From Flavobacteriales bacterium (GTDB lineage: Bacteria; Bacteroidota; Bacteroidia; Flavobacteriales; Flavobacteriaceae), in the NCBI GenBank assembly GCA_004213645.1, contig SGZF01000001.1, positions 1-64,000 on the forward strand: a stretch of DNA of 64,000 nucleotides, given 5' to 3'. Made by a program: the position numbers and the translations under genes. Shown here piece by piece: positions 8,936 through 17,641 of this stretch (position 1 is the stretch's first letter; each line of letters starts with the position of its first letter). The notes under the pieces are model-generated. The model did not search any database, was not told the origin of the DNA, and was given only the letters and a program-made list of their open reading frames with translations.

Positions 8936-10078
8936 ATGGACTTTAATACTAATCCAATTTATGTATTATCCATTTTATGCTTTATGGTTGTTCTATCTAT
9001 TTATGCTGGAAAAACCAAAACTGGAAAACAACTTGGAGGTCCAGCACTTCTAGTAATACTATTTACTGCTGTAATTGCAAATTTTAATTTAATTCCTTCT
9101 GCATCCAATAGTATTGAATTATATGATATAATTTTTAAATATGTAGCACCGATATCAATCTTTTTTTTACTATTAAAGGTAAATATAACAACAATTAAAA
9201 ATGCTGGTTTACCTATGGTTGGATTATTTATAATTGGATCCTTAGCTACAACTTGTGGAATAATTCTTTCTTGGTATTTGTTAAATCCTGAATCACTTCT
9301 GGGAGAAGATGGTAAAATTATTGCAGGGATGCTTACAGGAACATATACTGGTGGAAGTGTCAATTTTAACGCTATTGCTCTAGAATATGAATTTCAGAAA
9401 AAAGGAGTTTTGTATGCAGGGACAATCGCTGTAGATAATGTTGTAACAGCAATTTGGATAATGATTACATTAATTTTACCAACATTTCTAAATCGAATTT
9501 GGAAGAGCAATAAAAAATTCATTTCTAATAGAATTCAACCTAATAAAAAAACTGAAAACGAGCGTATCAGTATAAATTCTTTATCATGGTTATTATTTCT
9601 TGGAATTAGCGCTTATTATGTCTCAGATATTTTTACAAGTTATGTAATTGATATCCCATCAATTTTAATTCTTACAACTATAGGTATTGTAATGGCTCAA
9701 AGCAAGTTTATATCAAATATAAAAGGCTCTCAAGAACTTGGTCTATATTTAGTTTATATTTTTTTAGCAGTAATAGGAGCTTATTGTGAAATAGGTGCAG
9801 TTAGTCAGCTTCAAGAAATTGGATTATTATTATTAATATTTACAATTTGTTCAGTACTGATTCACGGTATATTATTTATTATAATTGGCGGCATTATATA
9901 TAGAGACTGGGAAATGATTTCAATTGCGAGTCAAGCTAATATTGGAGGTGGAGCATCCGCTATAGCACTTGCTGAGGCATTTGATAGAAAAGATCTTATT
10001 TTACCTTCAATTTTAGTGGGTAGTCTTGGAAATGCTTTGGGAACTTATCTTGGATTTTTTGTAGTTTACATTCTTTGA
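8936..10078 (+). CDS. DUF819 family integral membrane protein
   Basis: A roughly 380-residue membrane protein with about ten hydrophobic segments. It matches DUF819 (YjcL-like) through 'GPALLVILFTAVIANF', 'GMLTGTYTGGSVNFNAIALEY' and the C-terminal 'ANIGGGASAIALAEAF' and 'LVGSLGNALGTYLGFFVVY'. The family resembles symporters but has no proven substrate. The track start is a GTG (8927) inside the chitinase stop; the ATG at 8936 is preferred. Being downstream of a GH18 gene suggests transport of a breakdown product or an associated ion (inference only). Confidence 0.85.
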   Translation: MDFNTNPIYVLSILCFMVVLSIYAGKTKTGKQLGGPALLVILFTAVIANFNLIPSASNSIELYDIIFKYVAPISIFFLLLKVNITTIKNAGLPMVGLFIIGSLATTCGIILSWYLLNPESLLGEDGKIIAGMLTGTYTGGSVNFNAIALEYEFQKKGVLYAGTIAVDNVVTAIWIMITLILPTFLNRIWKSNKKFISNRIQPNKKTENERISINSLSWLLFLGISAYYVSDIFTSYVIDIPSILILTTIGIVMAQSKFISNIKGSQELGLYLVYIFLAVIGAYCEIGAVSQLQEIGLLLLIFTICSVLIHGILFIIIGGIIYRDWEMISIASQANIGGGASAIALAEAFDRKDLILPSILVGSLGNALGTYLGFFVVYIL

Positions 10079-10099
10079 AAAAAAAGAATTTATCCTCTT

Positions 10100-10123
10100 T
10101 TTAAAAAAATTTATTTTTTTAAA
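10100..10123. terminator. AT-only inverted repeat between convergent genes
   Basis: TTTAAAAAAA and TTTTTTTAAA form perfect 10-bp arms around a 4-nt loop at the convergent ends of the DUF819 and SGNH genes. With flanking A/T tracts it could serve as a weak bidirectional terminator; the lack of G-C pairs keeps confidence low. Confidence 0.35.
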
Positions 10124-10898
10124 GTATTATTTCATCAGAAATCTGCTGAATATAATTTAAAACCTCATCTTCTACGATACTATAATATATATCTACTTCC
10201 TTACTATCTTTTCCTTTATATCTTTTAGAAAGGTTTAAAGAGCTTTGACCAGTAATATGAGAATATATTACACAACTAGCAAGGTAGGTGCCATTAGGAT
10301 TTGGATGTTTGTTATCTTCCATTAAAAGGTTGAACTTAGGGTATCTTGCTTTAAAAAGCTTGAATGCTCTTCCTACAGGAATAATTTTAGTATTTGTTTT
10401 TGAAACTATTAATTTAATACTTTCCTCAATTGGATATTCTAAATTCATAGTGTTAAACTTTTCAATAGTCGGATACATCCAGGTAGAGAAGAAATGTATT
10501 TGAGTTTTAGGAGGGATTAATGATCTTATGAGATCAAAATAAACTTTTGTGTCATCTGGATTTGAAAGTGGATAAGTACTATGTTCCTGAATAATTATAT
10601 GATCAAATGTTTCATTTTTAAGCAATAATTTTAAATTAGGATTATTCCAATGATCTCTGAGTTTTGCAGAAGGGATTGAAATATGATTTACATCAAAATT
10701 TAAGCCACTCTCAATGGACATTTGTTCTACTTGAGAAGGAAGATTCCAATAGAAAGTAAAACTATTACCAATAAAAAGCACTTTCTGGTTTATTGGAATA
10801 TGTGAGTTAGAATAGGGATTTTGATTAAATGCGAAACCAGTATTAAAGCAATTTGATATTAAAATCAATAACACTATTCGCTTAAAAATATAAAGCAT
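10119..10898 (-). CDS. SGNH/GDSL-type hydrolase, secreted
   Basis: A 259-residue protein with a signal peptide and an SGNH hydrolase fold. Block I is 'VLFIGNSFTFYWNLP' with the probable nucleophile Ser in 'GNSFT'. An 'IIIQEHSTYPL' strand follows, then block V 'DNKHPNPNGTYLA' with the Asp/His pair. This resembles the DUF4886/SGNH group in Bacteroidota, members of which may act as esterases on sugar acetyl groups. The substrate is not readable from the sequence. It is transcribed on the same strand as the SusCD1 genes but behind their terminator, so it may have its own promoter. Confidence 0.75.
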   Translation of the reverse strand: MLYIFKRIVLLILISNCFNTGFAFNQNPYSNSHIPINQKVLFIGNSFTFYWNLPSQVEQMSIESGLNFDVNHISIPSAKLRDHWNNPNLKLLLKNETFDHIIIQEHSTYPLSNPDDTKVYFDLIRSLIPPKTQIHFFSTWMYPTIEKFNTMNLEYPIEESIKLIVSKTNTKIIPVGRAFKLFKARYPKFNLLMEDNKHPNPNGTYLASCVIYSHITGQSSLNLSKRYKGKDSKEVDIYYSIVEDEVLNYIQQISDEIIL

Positions 10899-10930
10899 TT
10901 AATAAATATAAAAAGAGTTATATGTAATCA

Positions 10931-10962
10931 AAAAAAAACCTGTGGTAATCCACAGGTTTTTC
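10931..10962 (-). terminator. Terminator after susD1
   Basis: AAAACCTGTGG and CCACAGGTTTT enclose a TAAT loop, with an A tract on the left that becomes the T tract on the minus strand. It lies 70 bp after the SusD1 stop and also has a T run on the plus strand, so it may act in both directions. Confidence 0.85.
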
Positions 10963-11030
10963 TTGTAGTAATCTTATTTAAGCTGAGATAATTTTAAACA
11001 AAAATCAACATAAAATAAGCTTAAATATTA

Positions 11031-12719
11031 TTACTTAGCCCACCAAAGTTTTGTTGCTAACTTATCAGGACCTTGAGTGCTTAAAGCAGATTGAAGATTT
11101 GATTCGTTATTAGTATACATACCCGTTGGATACTGAAATCTTTGAGGGTAAGCACCATCTAACTCTCCTAAACCATATATATCAGGGTCTGATACTCCAT
11201 TTGCAAGTACACTTGGATAACCTGAGTCTCTAACAATTGCCCATGCTTCAAAACCATCTGTATAATGTGCTAACCACTTTTGAGTTGCAATCTTTTCCAT
11301 ATTTTGCTCACTACTACCATTAAGTTTTGCCATATCACTTGTAGCAATAAAGTCTTCAACTTCACTTGATGGAACATCCCACAATGCCATTGCGTGTCTT
11401 AAACCATCTTGGTAAAAACTCTGAGCATCTCCTCCAGCTAAACCTAAAGTTATTGCTTCAGCAATTAAAAAATGACTTTCTGCTGCAGGAAATACAATTC
11501 TTGGATAAATAGGGTTACCTGAGTTATGAGCATTTGTTACAATTGCCGCTGGTTCAGAAAATAAATTTCTGTCTAGCATATGCTTTATTTTTGCATTTAA
11601 TCTAGTTGGTTGACCAATATAATTAACACCTGCTGGCATTGTTATCGTGTAACCATCTCCATTAGCAGTTTTTGTGTAAACCGCATCCTGATCATCAAGA
11701 ACACCTGTAAGATATTCAACATGCTTGTCAAATAAAGCTACACCATCACCTTCCGTTGGCTTATTCCAAGCAATAGTTCCTCCAGCACTTGTTTTTGCCA
11801 TATAAGGAAGTCTTGGGTCATTATTGTCTCTTAATGGATCTACCAAGCTTTTTCCTAGGTGCCAGTTACCTCCACCATAAAAGTTATGCCAGATATCACC
11901 ATAAACAGCACTTGTCCATTGACTTATTTCAAGATCTCTTTCAATTAGAGCATTTTTGCTTGCAAGAACTCCTGATGAGATTGCAGAACTTATTGCTGAA
12001 GAAGCAAAAGAAGCTCCAGGAGCTCCATAAGCTCTTAAAGCTAATCTAAGTTTCATGCTGTTTGCAAGACCTTTCCATGCTTGTAGATCTCCTGCGAAGA
12101 AAAGATCATTTTCAGCTAACATGTCAACTCCACTTCCTGTAGTTGTTTGAGATCCAATAATACTTACTGCCTCATCTAAATCAGAAATTAAAGACGAATA
12201 AATTGTAGCTTGATCATCAAATGCAGGTTGAGTTATGTCAGGATTAGAAGCTTCTGAAAATGGAATCATTCCCCATGTATCAGTGTATAGTTGATAGTAT
12301 AAAGCTTTCATTACTAACGAAATAGCATAATAGTTAGGGCTTTCTAGTTCTCCGCCCTCCTTTACAAAATTGGTAAACGCTGTAAGCTGACTATTATAAG
12401 CACCTATCCAGGCATCATGAGTGTCATTTGTCCAACCAGCACAATATGAATAACATGCACCATCATCCCACCAATTTGCGCTATAGCCAAATGTGTGTTG
12501 ACCCGCGTATCTATCAGCGTGAATAAGATTACCTCTCCAGTAAGTAAATCTATTTTGTGCGAAAAGCCCAATTTGGGTATTTGTTACAAAATATTTTGCA
12601 CTTACATCAGCAGAAGCTAACGCATCTGGTCTTTCATTGATTTCATTGAAATCATCTGTACATGACACAACTAGTGTCATTGTTAAAAGTGTAAATATTA
12701 AAAAATTATAGTTTTTCAT
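11031..12719 (-). CDS. SusD/RagB family nutrient-binding lipoprotein (SusD1)
   Basis: A 562-residue outer-membrane lipoprotein that caps and feeds a SusC channel. The lipobox 'VVSC' (Cys20) is followed by acidic 'TDDFNE', a pattern resembling surface-export signals of Bacteroidota lipoproteins. TPR-like helices and the strings 'YPRIVFPAAESHFLIAEA' and 'YPQRFQYPTGMYTNNESN' match the SusD-like_2 group (PF12771). It starts 12 bp after susC1, so the two form an operon. Ligand identity is not readable; this SusD group is not restricted to polysaccharides. Confidence 0.93.
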   Translation of the reverse strand: MKNYNFLIFTLLTMTLVVSCTDDFNEINERPDALASADVSAKYFVTNTQIGLFAQNRFTYWRGNLIHADRYAGQHTFGYSANWWDDGACYSYCAGWTNDTHDAWIGAYNSQLTAFTNFVKEGGELESPNYYAISLVMKALYYQLYTDTWGMIPFSEASNPDITQPAFDDQATIYSSLISDLDEAVSIIGSQTTTGSGVDMLAENDLFFAGDLQAWKGLANSMKLRLALRAYGAPGASFASSAISSAISSGVLASKNALIERDLEISQWTSAVYGDIWHNFYGGGNWHLGKSLVDPLRDNNDPRLPYMAKTSAGGTIAWNKPTEGDGVALFDKHVEYLTGVLDDQDAVYTKTANGDGYTITMPAGVNYIGQPTRLNAKIKHMLDRNLFSEPAAIVTNAHNSGNPIYPRIVFPAAESHFLIAEAITLGLAGGDAQSFYQDGLRHAMALWDVPSSEVEDFIATSDMAKLNGSSEQNMEKIATQKWLAHYTDGFEAWAIVRDSGYPSVLANGVSDPDIYGLGELDGAYPQRFQYPTGMYTNNESNLQSALSTQGPDKLATKLWWAK

Positions 12720-12731
12720 AATTTGGGTTTA

Positions 12732-15700
12732 TTAAAAGTTTAAAGTTAAGTTAACACCGACACTTCTTATAGAAGGGGCAGCGTATGATTGATATCCCTG
12801 AGCACCAATTGTAGTTCCTAGCATATTTTCTGGATCAAAACCAAAGCCAGTACCTCCTCTTGAATCTTTTGTTATAAAGAAAAGATTTCTACCAATTAAT
12901 TGGATAGATGCATTTTCAACACCAAATCTTTCAGTATTTGGAATTTGATAACCAAGTGCAACTTCTCTCAATCTAACATTCGTTTGGTCGTAAACGTAGT
13001 TTTCAGCAATACCTGACTGTGAGCTCCAGTATTGTTGACCAGTTATAGCAACATTGTTAGCACCGCCAGTTCCGGTGTTTGTTCCTGAAAGAGTAACACC
13101 ATCTCTATATTGAAGAGAGGCAGCTGATACACCGTTAACATCTAAGTCTCTAGCAGTCATTGAATAAAATTCTCCACCAAATCTTCCATCTATTTGCAAG
13201 CTTAATGAAATATTGTCATATCTAAATAGGTTAGACCAACCACCGATGAAATTTGGTTCAGCATTACCTAATAAATTGTCTGCTGGAGAGATAACGTGAA
13301 GACCTTCAGCAGTAACTAAATTCTGTCCTGAATCATTTGTCTCCCAAACAGTTCCATAGATATCACCAATGCTACCTCCAACCTGAGCTCTAAGCTGAAG
13401 ATCTCCGCTGTTAGAATTTAAATATGCAAAGCTGTCAACATCGTCAATTAAGGATACAAGATAATTGTCGTTTCTAGCAAAATTAAGTGACGTATCCCAT
13501 ACAAATTTTCCACTTTGAATTGGACGACCACCAATAGTTACTTCAAAACCTTTGTTGTTAACTTCACCTACATTTTGTTTAAAGAATTGATATCCTGTAG
13601 CTGCCGGAACAGGAACATTGAATATCAAATCTGTAGTAGATATATCATATACTGAAATATCAAGGTTTAACCTATTATTGAACATTACCAATTCCAGACC
13701 AAACTCAGTTGATGTAACTTGTTCTGGTCTTAAATCAGGATTTAACTTTACTGAAGGTGCAGTTAAAGTTGTAAGTCCTAAATAACCTTGTCCGGGAACG
13801 TCAAAAGTTTGACTTAATTGATATGGATCAGTATCATTACCAACCTCAGCATATCCAGCTCTAACTTTAAATAAATCAAATGTCTGTTCTGTAGGATCAA
13901 TAAATCTTGTTAAAAGTGCAGACACTGATGCAGAATAATATGCATATGATCTATTGTCCTCACTTAAAGTAGAAGACCAATCATTTCTTACAGTACCATC
14001 AAGATATAAGAAATCATCATAACCTAAATTAAGTGATCCATAAACTGAATTTACCTTTTTTGTCATCACAGGTCTGTGGACTGGAGCTGCAATTTCTACT
14101 GCATTAGAAAAGAAATATTTTGTTGGAATTTTGAAATTTCTAGCAAACTGATTGAATCCCTCAGATGTTCTTTTTGATAGTGTCCCACCAGCAGTTGCAA
14201 TAAGGTTTATTTTATCGGTTAAATCTCTATTAGCAGTAACAACAAAATCAGTATTAAACTCTCCATAATTAGCCATGTCTAGTTGATATTGACCACTAGT
14301 CCAGAAATGATGTCCAGGTTTATCTAGCCTTTCAATTTTAGAATCAGTGAAATCAGCACCAACTCTAACAAATGCAGTTAACCAATCTGTGAAATCATAA
14401 TCCATTTTAAAAAACCCAAAAAACCTAGATCTTCTATCTAAGTTTTCATCATGATATGACATCCAATATGGATTACCAGTTTGAGCATTTGCTCCACCAT
14501 AACTTAAAACTTTGAATTCTGCTGGTGTTCCAGGATTTTCAACTTGATATCTCTCAAGCATAGATAATCTAACATTTCTTGGCATATTGTATAACATACC
14601 ATAAATACTTTGTCCACTATTGGACTTACGGTTTCTAACATTTTGAGTAAAGTAAGTTGCCTTTGCATCTATTGATAGTTTATCACTTAAGTCCATTGTA
14701 CCTCTAAGGTTAAATGAATGACTCTCTAAATGAGAGTTAGGTGTAAGATCTTGCGTGTCATTATTTGAGTACGAGAATCTTACTGAACCATCATCAAATC
14801 CTTTTTGAATAGATATTGAAGTTATAGCTCTAACCGCTGTTTGGAAGAAATCCTCAACATTATTTGGTTGAGCACTGTAAGCACTTACTCCTCCCGTAAA
14901 ATCTGGTCTAATACTTCCATCCATTTGAGGACCCCAGTTTGCAGTACCCCAATTAGTATTTATATCAGTGTATGCAGCACCTTGTGAACCTTGTCCATAT
15001 ACATTTTGATATTCAGGCATAATCATTGGGTTGTCAAACGTTATGTTTGTATTTAATGTTATCCCTAAATCATCTCCTGCAACACCTTTTTTGGTTGTTA
15101 TAAGTACAACACCATTTCCTGCTCTAGACCCATATAATGCAGAAGCATTAGGCCCTTTAAGTACAGATATACTTTCAACATCATTAGGATTAACATCAGT
15201 TAATCCACCGCTTGTAATTTTATTTTCCCATATACTATCACCACTGTTAATTCCATCTTGGTTAATTGGAACACCGTCAACAACAACAAGTGCTTGAGTG
15301 TTTCCAGTTAAGGAATTATTTCCTCTAAGAACAATTCTAGATGCAGAACCAAAAGATCCAGTATCTGTTATGTTTAAACCAGCAACTTTACCTGTTAGAG
15401 AACTAGCAATATTGTGATTTTTAATTACATTAATATCATCACCTGCCACTTCAGTAACACCGTATCCCAATGATTTTCTTTCTCTTGAAATACCTAAAGC
15501 TGTAATAACAACTTCATCAAGAGCATTATCAGGTACAAGTTGAACGTTTAATGAGGAAGAACCCACAACTAGTTGTTGTGATTCATAACCTACATAGCTT
15601 ATAACTAATGTACTTCCATCAGATGATTCAATTGAAAAGTTACCATCAAAATCGGTAGTAGTACCTTGAGATGTTCCTTGAATAAGAATTGTAGCACCAG

Positions 15701-15809
15701 GCAATGGAACTCCATTATCATCGCTAACCGATCCTGAGATCTGCTGTGCAAAAGCTGAAAGACCAAAAGTCAATGACAGCAATGCGCTTAGAAATATATT
15801 TTTTCTCAT
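12732..15809 (-). CDS. SusC/RagA family TonB-linked outer membrane protein (SusC1)
   Basis: A 1025-residue TonB-dependent transporter. A signal peptide ends at 'SAFAQ' and a carboxypeptidase-regulatory-like beta domain ('GVPLPGATILIQGT..TDFDGNFSI') spans about 24-105. The SusC signature plug has 'VVDGVPI' and 'SVLKGPNASALYGSRAGNGVVLITTKKG', and a beta-barrel ends in the aromatic C-terminus 'VGVNLTLNF'. It imports a ligand captured by SusD1 using TonB energy. A TPR-LuxR regulator lies upstream on the same strand, and the 128-bp gap before this gene holds candidate operator repeats. Confidence 0.97.
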   Translation of the reverse strand: MRKNIFLSALLSLTFGLSAFAQQISGSVSDDNGVPLPGATILIQGTSQGTTTDFDGNFSIESSDGSTLVISYVGYESQQLVVGSSSLNVQLVPDNALDEVVITALGISRERKSLGYGVTEVAGDDINVIKNHNIASSLTGKVAGLNITDTGSFGSASRIVLRGNNSLTGNTQALVVVDGVPINQDGINSGDSIWENKITSGGLTDVNPNDVESISVLKGPNASALYGSRAGNGVVLITTKKGVAGDDLGITLNTNITFDNPMIMPEYQNVYGQGSQGAAYTDINTNWGTANWGPQMDGSIRPDFTGGVSAYSAQPNNVEDFFQTAVRAITSISIQKGFDDGSVRFSYSNNDTQDLTPNSHLESHSFNLRGTMDLSDKLSIDAKATYFTQNVRNRKSNSGQSIYGMLYNMPRNVRLSMLERYQVENPGTPAEFKVLSYGGANAQTGNPYWMSYHDENLDRRSRFFGFFKMDYDFTDWLTAFVRVGADFTDSKIERLDKPGHHFWTSGQYQLDMANYGEFNTDFVVTANRDLTDKINLIATAGGTLSKRTSEGFNQFARNFKIPTKYFFSNAVEIAAPVHRPVMTKKVNSVYGSLNLGYDDFLYLDGTVRNDWSSTLSEDNRSYAYYSASVSALLTRFIDPTEQTFDLFKVRAGYAEVGNDTDPYQLSQTFDVPGQGYLGLTTLTAPSVKLNPDLRPEQVTSTEFGLELVMFNNRLNLDISVYDISTTDLIFNVPVPAATGYQFFKQNVGEVNNKGFEVTIGGRPIQSGKFVWDTSLNFARNDNYLVSLIDDVDSFAYLNSNSGDLQLRAQVGGSIGDIYGTVWETNDSGQNLVTAEGLHVISPADNLLGNAEPNFIGGWSNLFRYDNISLSLQIDGRFGGEFYSMTARDLDVNGVSAASLQYRDGVTLSGTNTGTGGANNVAITGQQYWSSQSGIAENYVYDQTNVRLREVALGYQIPNTERFGVENASIQLIGRNLFFITKDSRGGTGFGFDPENMLGTTIGAQGYQSYAAPSIRSVGVNLTLNF

Positions 15810-15873
15810 AATTATTATTAATTAAATTATTGTTAATTTTTTATAAATATAATATTAATAAAATAATTGACAG

Positions 15874-15907
15874 TCACAAAATGTGATAATACTGCATTTA
15901 TACTGCA
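15874..15907. promoter_or_regulatory. Candidate operator: palindrome plus paired direct repeats upstream of susC1
   Basis: The gap holds a perfect inverted repeat TCACA-AAA-TGTGA (15874-15886) followed by two copies of ATACTGCA (15889-15896 and 15900-15907) with an 11-bp period, about one helical turn. It lies 65-98 bp before the susC1 start. It could bind the LuxR-type regulator encoded immediately upstream, but no factor can be assigned from sequence. Confidence 0.45.
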
Positions 15908-15937
15908 CTATATTTTGTAAAATTATAATTAATAATT

Positions 15938-17641
15938 CTAAATGCTGAGAATATAACTATTTAAGTCTTCTCCATTTGATAATTTAAGTTTTTTTGACAA
16001 CCTATATCTTTGACTCTCTACTGTTCTAATTGATATTCCAGAAATTCTTGCAATTTCATTATTTGAATGATTCATTTTAATATAAGAGGCAAGTCTAATA
16101 TCAGTTTGACTTAGCTTTGCACTTATATTAAGTTTTTTATAAAATTTTGGATAAACTTGACTAAACATTTTATCAAAGTCTTTATAGCTTTTTTCAGAAT
16201 TTGTAATATTTGAAATCTCACTTTTAATTTTACTAGAACTTGTACTTTCTTTTCCTATTTGTTTTTTAATTCTGTTCAGGTATTCATTTCTTTGAGAAAT
16301 AAAATTAATCTTGCTAAACAACTCCCTTTGCTTTAAATTCAGTTCATCTTTTATTTTCTCTTTTTCAAAATTTAAAGTTTTATTCTTTTCTTTTTGAAGA
16401 TCAAAATTAAATTTAAGTGTAACTGAAATTAGAAGTAAAATGATAAAAGAAATGATATAAATTGTTGTTAATCTTGAGTTTCTAATTTTTGAAACTCTTA
16501 AATCATTTTGTTTTTCACTTATTAAAATTAATTTTTCCAAACCACTAAACTCTTCTTCTTGAAATTGATATGTTGGTTGCTCGTTTAAAAATATAATTGA
16601 ATCTTTTACATTAAGAAGATTCGCTATTGAGTTTTCATTAATATATATTTTTTCTAGAAGTTTAAAGTTGTTGAGTTTTTGAGGTTGGGTGATTTGTTTA
16701 GTGTTTAGGTTTTCTATAAGTAAATCTTTTGCCTTATCAATCATACCTAGAGAATAATACACATTAGAGATCTCGAAATTTACTTTTGGAATTTCATTTG
16801 GAATGTCATTTAGTAACGATCTGGAAACAAGAAGGTAATTTAATGACTCCATTAACTTACCTTTAGATTTTAAAAATTCTGCATAAGAGCGATTTGCACT
16901 TGCAAAATATAAATTATAAACCAATTCTTTAGATCCATCTGAAACCATACCTTCATAAAAAGTTTTGCTTTTCTGAAAATATTCATTTAAATGCTCTTCA
17001 TTCTCTGATATTAAGAATAATTCAATATAGCTTTGATATGTTGCTTGAATTTCTTGAGGTATTCCATTTTTTTTTCTTCTTTCAAAAACTTGATCTAATA
17101 GGACTCTAGATGCATTTATGTCCCCTTGATCTCTTTTAATTAATGATAAATTAACTAAAGACGTATTAATTCCGTAGTATTTTTCTTCTTGATGCTCTGG
17201 ATCAAAAAGTTTAAAATTATTTAAGGCCTCGTTATAAAATTTTTCTGCATCATTATACTTCATTTTTTGATAGTATACATTCCCAATTATTACTAGAGCC
17301 CAAGGTGGTTTAATTACATTTTTATTTCTTCGTTGGCTTGGTCTTAATAATTCATAGAGTTCTAATGATATAGTTAAATATTCAAAAGCTGTTTTTAATT
17401 CCCCTAAATAAAAATATGTTTCTGCTAGATAATAATTTGTATTGACAAAATCAAGTGATATGTTATCATCATCTTGAAATGAATCTAAGGCTTTAAACCC
17501 AAATTTAATCGCTTTTTGATACTCTACTTCCTTATATTTTCTTATAGAGTCGTTTAATGACCTTATATCTTCTTGACTAATTAACGAGCATATACTAGAA
17601 AAGTAAATACCAAATATTAATATATTTTTTAGAAATTTCAT
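15938..17641 (-). CDS. TPR-transmembrane-LuxR type transcriptional regulator
   Basis: A 567-residue protein built as signal peptide (1-22), a long helical TPR-like region (about 40-340), one transmembrane helix near 391-410 ('LTTIYIISFIILLLISVTL'), a cytoplasmic coiled coil and a C-terminal LuxR/GerE helix-turn-helix (about 505-567, 'RLASYIKMNHSNNEIARI', 'SIRTVESQRYRLSKKL'). This architecture places a sensory TPR domain in the periplasm and DNA binding inside the cell, and is found beside SusC genes in Flavobacteria. Its start overlaps the stop of the GGT gene by 4 bp (ATGA), so the two are translationally coupled. It probably controls the neighbouring SusCD genes (inference). Confidence 0.85.
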   Translation of the reverse strand: MKFLKNILIFGIYFSSICSLISQEDIRSLNDSIRKYKEVEYQKAIKFGFKALDSFQDDDNISLDFVNTNYYLAETYFYLGELKTAFEYLTISLELYELLRPSQRRNKNVIKPPWALVIIGNVYYQKMKYNDAEKFYNEALNNFKLFDPEHQEEKYYGINTSLVNLSLIKRDQGDINASRVLLDQVFERRKKNGIPQEIQATYQSYIELFLISENEEHLNEYFQKSKTFYEGMVSDGSKELVYNLYFASANRSYAEFLKSKGKLMESLNYLLVSRSLLNDIPNEIPKVNFEISNVYYSLGMIDKAKDLLIENLNTKQITQPQKLNNFKLLEKIYINENSIANLLNVKDSIIFLNEQPTYQFQEEEFSGLEKLILISEKQNDLRVSKIRNSRLTTIYIISFIILLLISVTLKFNFDLQKEKNKTLNFEKEKIKDELNLKQRELFSKINFISQRNEYLNRIKKQIGKESTSSSKIKSEISNITNSEKSYKDFDKMFSQVYPKFYKKLNISAKLSQTDIRLASYIKMNHSNNEIARISGISIRTVESQRYRLSKKLKLSNGEDLNSYILSI

